Part shown: piece by piece, positions 1 to 4,733 of the stretch | How positions within the stretch are numbered: position 1 is the first letter of the stretch | Layout: every line of letters starts with the position of its first letter | Made by a program: the position numbers and the translations under genes | NCBI GenBank assembly: GCA_025966215.1 | Contig: JAOPVM010000347.1 | Coordinates: forward strand, 1-9,734 | Reading direction: 5' to 3' | DNA length: 9,734 nucleotides | DNA from: Klenkia sp. | Lineage (GTDB): Bacteria > Actinomycetota > Actinomycetes > Mycobacteriales > Geodermatophilaceae | Notes under the pieces: generated by a model | Told to the model about the DNA's origin: nothing | Seen by the model: the letters and a program-made list of their open reading frames with translations, nothing else | The model's database searches: none

Positions 1-2585
1 TAGTCCTTGCGGCCGCCGTCCACCAGGCGGATCACCGCGGAGCCCTCCTCGTCGGAGGCGTCCAGGTCCACCTCGACATCGAAGCCCCAGTCGTGGTCCC
101 CGGCCGGGTCGTCGACGATCTGACGCACCCGCCACAGGCCGGGCTCGCCCTTGTCGATCACCAGCAGCGCCGGGCCCCGGGCGTCGGCCCCGGTCTGCAC
201 CTCGTCGTGCTCGGCGAAGTAGGCCTGCACCACGTCGCCCCAGGCGTCGGCGTCCCAGCCGGTCGCGGCGTCGAGCTGCCCCAGGTCGTACCAGCGGCGG
301 CGGGCCCACAGCTCCACCCGGCGGAAGAGCTGGTTGCGCACCATCGCGGTGAAGGCGCGCTCGTTGCCGGTGACCGGTCGTGGCCGGGCGGGGACGGCGA
401 CGGGCGCGTCGAGCGGGGCCGAGGGGTTGGTCAGCTCCTCCCACTCGTCCAGCAGCGAGGAGTCGACCTGCCGGACCAGCTCGCCCAGCCACTCGACGAT
501 GTCGGTGACCTCCTCGGTGCGGGCGTCGGCCGGCACGCCCGACCGGAGCGCCTTGAAGGCGTCGGACAGGTAGCGCAGCACCGCGCCCTCCGACCGCGTC
601 AGCTGGTACTCGTTGACCAGCTCGCGGAAGGTGAACGCCTTCTCCCACATGTCCCGCACGACCGACTTGGGGGACAGCTGGGCGTCCGCGGCCCACGGGT
701 TGCCCGCGCGGTAGGTCTCGAAGGCGTACTCCAGCAGCTCCTCGAGCGGCTTGGGGTACGCGATCTCCTCCAGGAGCTCCATCCGCTCCTCGTACTCGAT
801 GCCCTCGGCCTTCATCTGCGCCACGGCCGCGCCCTTGGCCTTGTTCAGCTGCGCGGCCAGGATCTGCCGCGGGTCGTCCAGGGTGGCCTCGATGACCGAG
901 ACGACGTCCAGGGCGTAGGTGGCCGACCCCGCCGACTCCGGCACCGAGGGGGAGGGGGCGGCCGTGTCGGGGTCCAGCAGCCCGATCGCGGCCAGCGCGA
1001 ACGTGGACAGCGGCTGGTTGAGCGCGAAGTCCGGCGGCAGGTCCACCGTCAGCCGGTAGCGCCGTCCGTCGGGCTCGGGGACGTCGAGGCGCTCCAGCAC
1101 GCCGGCGGTCACCAGGCCGCGGGTGATGCCGATGGCCTCCCGGACCAACCGGAGCTGGCGCTTGCGCGGCTCGTGGTTGTCGGTGAGCAGGTGCCGCATC
1201 GCGGCAAACGGGTCGCCGGGGCGGGCGACGACGTTGAGGATCATCCCGGTCGAGACCCGCAGGTGGCTGCTCAGCGGCTCCGGGTCGGCGGCGATGAGCC
1301 GCTGCTGGGTGGCCTCGCTCCACGGCACCGTGCCCTCGGGCACCTTGCGGCGGACCAGCTTGCGGCGCTTCTTCGGATCGTCGGCGACCTTGGCGAACTG
1401 CTTGAGGTTCTCCACCTCGTGCTCGGGTGCCTGGACGACGACGGTGCCGGCGGTGTCGTACCCGGCCCGCCCGGCGCGGCCGGCGATCTGGTGGAACTCG
1501 CGGGCGTTGAGCAGACGGGTGCGGGTGCCGTCGTACTTGGAGAGCGCGGAGAAGACCACGGTGCGGATCGGCACGTTGATGCCCACGCCCAGGGTGTCGG
1601 TGCCGCAGATGACCTTGAGCAGCCCGGCCTGGGCGAGCTGCTCGACCAGCCGGCGGTACTTGGGCAGCATCCCGGCGTGGTGCACGCCGATGCCGTGCCG
1701 CACCAGCCGGGACAGCGTCGTCCCGAAGGCGCTGGAGAACCGGAAGCCGCCGATCATGTCGGCGATCGCCTGCTTCTGCTCCTTGGTGGAGACGTTGACG
1801 CTCATCAGCGCCTGGGCGCGCTCCAGCGCCGAGGCCTGGGTGAAGTGCACGACGTAGACCGGGGCCTGCCGGGTGTCCAGCAGCTCCTGGATCGTCTCGT
1901 GCATCGGCGTCGTGGCGTAGTAGTGCGTCAGCGGCACCGGGCGCTCGGCGTGGGCCACCAGCGCGGTGTCCCGGCCGGTGCGGCGGGAGAGGTCGGTGCG
2001 CAGCTCGGTGGTGTCGCCCAGGGTCGCCGACATGAGCAGGAACTGGGCCTTCGGCAGCTCGATCAGCGGCACCTGCCAGGCCCAGCCGCGGTCGGCGTCG
2101 CCGTAGAAGTGGAACTCGTCCATCACGACCAGGCCGATGTCGGCCCCCGCGCCCTCGCGCAGCGCGATGTTGGCCAGCACCTCGGCGGTGCAGGCGATGA
2201 TCGGTGCCGAGGCGTTGACCGAGGCGTCGCCGGTGAGCATGCCGACGTTCTCCGCGCCGAACACCCCGCACAGGGCGAAGAACTTCTCGCTCACCAGGGC
2301 CTTGATCGGCGCGGTGTAGAACGACACCCGGTCCTGGGCCAGCGCGGCGAACAGCGCGCCGGTGGCCACCAGCGACTTGCCCGACCCGGTGGGGGTGGCC
2401 AGCACGACGTTGGCCCCGCTGACCAGCTCGATCAGCGCCTCCTCCTGCGCCGGGTACAGCACGGTGCCCGTCTCGGCCGCCCAGCCGGCGAACCGCTCGA
2501 AGAGCGCGTCGGGGTCGTTGCCCTGGTCGAGCAGGGCCACCAGGTCGGGCATGTCGCGGGCGGGGGCGTCGGGGGAGAGCGTCAT
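1..2585 (-). CDS. DExH-box RNA helicase, DUF3516 type (3' end at window edge)
   Basis: ATP-dependent superfamily 2 helicase, cytoplasmic and probably acting on RNA; its exact substrate is not known from the sequence. The frame is open for 861 codons from an ATG at 2585. Visible motifs: Walker A ATPTGSGKS (residues 63-71), DEFH box (156-159), SAT (186-188), a VHHAGMLP segment (301-308), GTDTLGVGIN (328-337) and the motif VI block QIAGRAGRAG (366-375). This order matches Ski2-like DExH helicases. The half after about residue 420 lacks helicase motifs and fits the DUF3516 C-terminal region of actinobacterial helicases (family knowledge). The last complete codon is Asp, then TA at positions 2-1, so the stop may be at the edge. 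It lies 25 bp after mmuM on the same strand, probably cotranscribed. The Shine-Dalgarno is weak: a GGGGA about 14 nt upstream, or a GGA closer in. A second ATG at codon 12 is a less likely start. Confidence 0.92.
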   Translation of the reverse strand, partial: MTLSPDAPARDMPDLVALLDQGNDPDALFERFAGWAAETGTVLYPAQEEALIELVSGANVVLATPTGSGKSLVATGALFAALAQDRVSFYTAPIKALVSEKFFALCGVFGAENVGMLTGDASVNASAPIIACTAEVLANIALREGAGADIGLVVMDEFHFYGDADRGWAWQVPLIELPKAQFLLMSATLGDTTELRTDLSRRTGRDTALVAHAERPVPLTHYYATTPMHETIQELLDTRQAPVYVVHFTQASALERAQALMSVNVSTKEQKQAIADMIGGFRFSSAFGTTLSRLVRHGIGVHHAGMLPKYRRLVEQLAQAGLLKVICGTDTLGVGINVPIRTVVFSALSKYDGTRTRLLNAREFHQIAGRAGRAGYDTAGTVVVQAPEHEVENLKQFAKVADDPKKRRKLVRRKVPEGTVPWSEATQQRLIAADPEPLSSHLRVSTGMILNVVARPGDPFAAMRHLLTDNHEPRKRQLRLVREAIGITRGLVTAGVLERLDVPEPDGRRYRLTVDLPPDFALNQPLSTFALAAIGLLDPDTAAPSPSVPESAGSATYALDVVSVIEATLDDPRQILAAQLNKAKGAAVAQMKAEGIEYEERMELLEEIAYPKPLEELLEYAFETYRAGNPWAADAQLSPKSVVRDMWEKAFTFRELVNEYQLTRSEGAVLRYLSDAFKALRSGVPADARTEEVTDIVEWLGELVRQVDSSLLDEWEELTNPSAPLDAPVAVPARPRPVTGNERAFTAMVRNQLFRRVELWARRRWYDLGQLDAATGWDADAWGDVVQAYFAEHDEVQTGADARGPALLVIDKGEPGLWRVRQIVDDPAGDHDWGFDVEVDLDASDEEGSAVIRLVDGGRKD

Positions 2586-2610
2586 CGTGGGGTCCAGCGT
2601 CCCCTACGGC

Positions 2611-3507
2611 TCAGACCTTCCCGGCGACGGTGGCAGCGATCGCGGCCACGTCGTCCGGACGCACCCGGCAGCAGCCCCCGACCAGCCGGGCGCCGGCCGA
2701 CAGCCACGCCGACACGTCACCGACCCCGGGGGTCCCGGTCCAGGCGCGGGCGTCGGCGTCCCAGGTCTCACCGCTGTTGGGGTAGACGACCACCGGCTTG
2801 CCGCTGGACACCCTCGCCCACACCACGGCCGGGACGACGGCGGCCGGGTCGGTGCAGTTCACCCCGACGGCGACCACCTGGTCGATGCCGCGGGTCATGC
2901 CCAGGACGTCGGCCAGCGGCTCGCCCCGGCGGGTGCGGGTGACGCCGTCGGGGCCGGTCACCGCGGACACCGAGATCCACGCCGGGGCGTCCAGCGCGGT
3001 GACCTCGGCCAGCAGCGCCTCCACCTCGGCGGCCCCCGGCAGCGTCTCGCACGCCAGCACGTCGACACCGGCCTCGACCAGGGTGGCCAGCCGCGGCCGG
3101 TGGAACGCCCGCAGCTCGTCGACGCTCACGGTGTCCAGGTAGGCGCCGGTGTACTCCGACCCGTCGGCCAGGTACGCCCCGTACGGCCCGACCGACCCGG
3201 CCACCCACGACCCCGGCGCGCCCTCCCGGGCCAGCTGCACCGAGCGGGCGATGAGGCCCGCGGCGTCCTCGAACCCCGCCGCGGCGAACCCGGGCACGGT
3301 GGCCTGGTAGCTCGCCGTGGTCGCCACCTGGGCGCCGGCGGCGGCGAACGCGGCGTGCGCGTCCCGGATCGCGCCCGGGTCGTCGCGCAGCAGCCGGGCC
3401 GACCACAGCGCGCTGGTCACGTCGTGCCCGCGGGCCTCCAGCTCGGTGGACAGCCCGCCGTCGAGGACGACGGGACCGGCGGCGAGGGCCTGCGCGAGGG
3501 TGAGCAC
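2611..3507 (-). CDS. mmuM: Homocysteine S-methyltransferase
   Basis: Transfers a methyl group, typically from S-methylmethionine or S-adenosylmethionine, to homocysteine to make methionine; a cytoplasmic zinc enzyme. The 298-residue product has the usual family length and covers the whole TIM-barrel fold. It shows the N-terminal VLDGGLSTELE segment (residues 14-24), ACETLP (152-157), GVNC (215-218) and GGCC (277-280). Cys218, Cys279 and Cys280 are the expected zinc ligands and all are present. The start is GTG at 3507, giving MLTLAQALAAGP directly before the conserved LDGG block. No convincing Shine-Dalgarno lies upstream, and only 14 bp separate it from the divergent arfB start, so its promoter must lie inside arfB or the message is nearly leaderless. 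The helicase gene follows on the same strand. The family assignment is firm; the preferred methyl donor cannot be read from the sequence. Confidence 0.93.
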   Translation of the reverse strand: MLTLAQALAAGPVVLDGGLSTELEARGHDVTSALWSARLLRDDPGAIRDAHAAFAAAGAQVATTASYQATVPGFAAAGFEDAAGLIARSVQLAREGAPGSWVAGSVGPYGAYLADGSEYTGAYLDTVSVDELRAFHRPRLATLVEAGVDVLACETLPGAAEVEALLAEVTALDAPAWISVSAVTGPDGVTRTRRGEPLADVLGMTRGIDQVVAVGVNCTDPAAVVPAVVWARVSSGKPVVVYPNSGETWDADARAWTGTPGVGDVSAWLSAGARLVGGCCRVRPDDVAAIAATVAGKV

Positions 3508-3521
3508 GGGAGGATGGTCCC
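3508..3521. promoter_or_regulatory. 14-bp divergent gap with arfB ribosome binding site
   Basis: This is the whole space between the divergent GTG starts of mmuM and arfB. On the plus strand it holds GGGAGGA (3508-3514), a strong Shine-Dalgarno 7 nt before the arfB GTG at 3522, which fixes that start. Read on the minus strand it gives no ribosome binding site for mmuM. There is no room for promoters, so each gene's promoter must lie within the other's coding sequence. Confidence 0.75.
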
Positions 3522-3959
3522 GTGCCCACCGACGACGCTGCCGGGGACCTCCCGGTCACCCCGCGGCTCACCGTGCCCGCGGGCATGCTCGGCTGGCGGT
3601 TCAGCCGGTCGTCGGGTCCGGGCGGGCAGGGCGTGAACACCGCGGACAGCCGGGTCGAGCTGTCGGTGCGCCCGCTGGACATCCCCGGTCTCACCGAGCA
3701 CCAGCTGGCCCGGCTCACCGACCGGATCGGTGACCGCCTGGTCGACGGCGTCCTCACGATCGCGGCGTCCGAGCACCGCCAGCAGCTGCGCAACCGGGAG
3801 GCCGCCCGCGCCCGGATGGCGATGGCGATCGGCCAGGCCCTGGCGCCCCCGGCCCCGCCCCGCCGGAAGACCAAGCCCACCCGCGGGTCGAAGGAACGTC
3901 GGATCACCGCCAAGAAGCAGCGCGGCCAGCTGAAGAGGCAGCGCGGCTCCCTCGACTGA
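3522..3959 (+). CDS. arfB: Alternative ribosome-rescue factor ArfB (peptidyl-tRNA hydrolase)
   Basis: Releases nascent chains from ribosomes stalled on mRNA without a stop codon, by hydrolysing peptidyl-tRNA in the P site. The 145-residue protein carries the release-factor signature SSGPGGQGVNT (residues 30-40) with catalytic GGQ at 34-36. It lacks the codon-recognition domains of RF1/RF2. Its C-terminal tail (about 113-143) is rich in Lys and Arg, with KPTRGSKERRI and KKQRGQLKRQRG. In ArfB/YaeJ this tail is known to enter the empty mRNA channel, which separates ArfB from ordinary release factors. The start is GTG at 3522, preceded by GGGAGGA at 7 nt spacing. The gene is divergent from mmuM and convergent with the methyltransferase, with 2 bp between stops, so it is probably a single-gene transcript. 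About 20 residues precede the conserved MLGWRFSRS block, a slightly long N-terminus. Confidence 0.94.
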   Translation: MPTDDAAGDLPVTPRLTVPAGMLGWRFSRSSGPGGQGVNTADSRVELSVRPLDIPGLTEHQLARLTDRIGDRLVDGVLTIAASEHRQQLRNREAARARMAMAIGQALAPPAPPRRKTKPTRGSKERRITAKKQRGQLKRQRGSLD

Positions 3960-3961
3960 CC

Positions 3962-4567
3962 TCAGCGCAGCCGGCGGGCCCGGAGGACGACGTCGTGGGC
4001 GTGGTGCGCGCCGGCCCCGCCGGTGACGTGCCGGGGGCGTTCCTCGTGCACCTGCACCTCCCAGCCGGCGTCCAGGGTGGCGGCGACGTCGGCCGGGCTC
4101 ACGTAGTCGGCCGGGTCGAAGCCGGCGGCCGTCGCCTGCGCGGTGTCGACCAGGGCGTGGTGCACGACCAGCAGCGTCCCGCCGGGGGCCACCGCCGCCC
4201 GCAGCGCGCGTTCCGCGTCGCGATCGGGAGTGCTGCGCAGTGCCGGGTACTGGGCGCTGACCAGGTCGAACGACCCGGCCGGCAGGTCGGCGTCGAGCAG
4301 GCCGGTGTCCAGCCAGGTGACCTGCACGCCGGCGTCGGCGGCGTGCCGGGCGGCCCGGTCCAGGGCGACCCGGGAGACGTCGAGGGCGGTGACCTGCCAG
4401 CCCTGGCGGGCCATCCAGACCGCGTCGGCACCCTCGCCGCACCCCACGTCGAGCACCCGCCCGGGCGTCAGCCCGGCCGCCTCGGCGACCAGGGTGCCGT
4501 TGGGCTGCCCGCTCCAGATCGGCTCGGGCCCGTAGCGGTGGTCCCACTCGGCGGCGTCGGGTGTCAT
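3962..4567 (-). CDS. Class I SAM-dependent methyltransferase, substrate unknown
   Basis: A 201-residue cytoplasmic methyltransferase with a single Rossmann-type domain. It has motif I VLDVGCGEGADAV (residues 38-50), the SAM-ribose acidic strand end TALDVS (60-65), a motif around SFDLVSAQYPAL (99-110) and a post-motif strand PGGTLLVVHHAL (128-139). The N-terminal WDHRYG...WSGQPN segment resembles the methyltransferase half of actinobacterial bifunctional oxidoreductase/methyltransferase proteins and tellurite- or thiopurine-type enzymes; this is recollection of family patterns and does not identify a substrate. The ATG at 4567 is chosen because the family N-terminus (WDxRY) begins just after it; the frame stays open further upstream, but that stretch is intergenic-like and overlaps the promoter region of the nitrate reductase. 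It is convergent with arfB and divergent from the nitrate reductase. No link to nitrogen metabolism is evident. Confidence 0.87.
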   Translation of the reverse strand: MTPDAAEWDHRYGPEPIWSGQPNGTLVAEAAGLTPGRVLDVGCGEGADAVWMARQGWQVTALDVSRVALDRAARHAADAGVQVTWLDTGLLDADLPAGSFDLVSAQYPALRSTPDRDAERALRAAVAPGGTLLVVHHALVDTAQATAAGFDPADYVSPADVAATLDAGWEVQVHEERPRHVTGGAGAHHAHDVVLRARRLR

Positions 4568-4727
4568 GGCCCCAGCGTGCCCGGTCGTTGCCCCCGGGCA
4601 GGGGCTCGTTGCGGGATCGGCAACCAGCCGGCCCGCACGGGGGCCGCGGGGCCGCGGTGAGATTGCCGGAACGCGACCTTGACGCCGCGGCATCGGTCGC
4701 GACACGGGGACCCCGCAGGCTCGCCCC
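4568..4727. promoter_or_regulatory. Divergent regulatory region, methyltransferase / nitrate reductase
   Basis: This 160-bp non-coding stretch is the only sizeable intergenic region in the window and must hold promoters for both flanking genes. It contains two GTTGC direct repeats (4587-4591 and 4608-4612, 21 bp apart) and an inverted copy GCAAC (4620-4624). It also holds a GlnR-box-like array (4657-4694) and the left arm of an inverted repeat that covers the downstream start codon. No clear -10/-35 pair was found: TTGACG at 4679 looks like a -35 but has no matching -10 at normal spacing. Confidence 0.6.
4657..4694 (+). promoter_or_regulatory. Possible GlnR box upstream of nitrate reductase
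   Basis: The sequence reads GTGAG-n6-GGAAC-n6-TTGAC-n6-GCATC with exact 6-nt spacers. The actinobacterial GlnR consensus is gTnAC-n6-GaAAC repeated, with the same spacing. Elements 1 and 2 each differ from it at one position, and elements 3 and 4 are weaker. GlnR is known to control nitrate/nitrite assimilation genes in actinomycetes, and the site lies 34-71 bp before the nitrate reductase GTG. This is a pattern match by eye, and the high GC content makes chance partial matches possible. Confidence 0.45.
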
Positions 4728-4733
4728 GTGTCG
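4700..4733. repeat. Perfect 10-bp inverted repeat spanning the nitrate reductase start
   Basis: CGACACGGGG (4700-4709) and its exact complement CCCCGTGTCG (4724-4733) flank a 14-nt spacer. The right arm contains the GTG start codon (4728-4730). In RNA it would form a GC-rich stem that buries the start; in DNA it could be an operator. No ribosome binding site lies at normal distance before the GTG; the nearest purine run (GGGGA, 4706-4710) is 17 nt away and inside the stem. Confidence 0.65.

Noticed and set aside
2589..2604. GGGG-n8-CCCC inverted repeat between mmuM and the helicase
   Set aside because: Only four G/C pairs with no T-run, which is expected by chance at this GC content and is not a credible terminator.
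93..2942. 949-codon open frame on the plus strand
   Set aside because: It lies antisense to the helicase and mmuM, is dominated by Gly, Arg, Val, Leu and His without domains, and is the usual shadow frame of GC-rich coding DNA. The minus strand carries intact helicase motifs.
3417..4547. 376-codon minus-strand frame across arfB and the methyltransferase
   Set aside because: It crosses two well-supported genes in another frame, is extremely Arg/Gly/Pro-rich and has no recognisable domain.
4679..4707. TTGACG as a -35 box of a standard promoter
   Set aside because: No A/T-rich -10 hexamer occurs at 16-18 bp; the bases there are GC-rich. TTGAC is better explained as part of the GlnR-like array.
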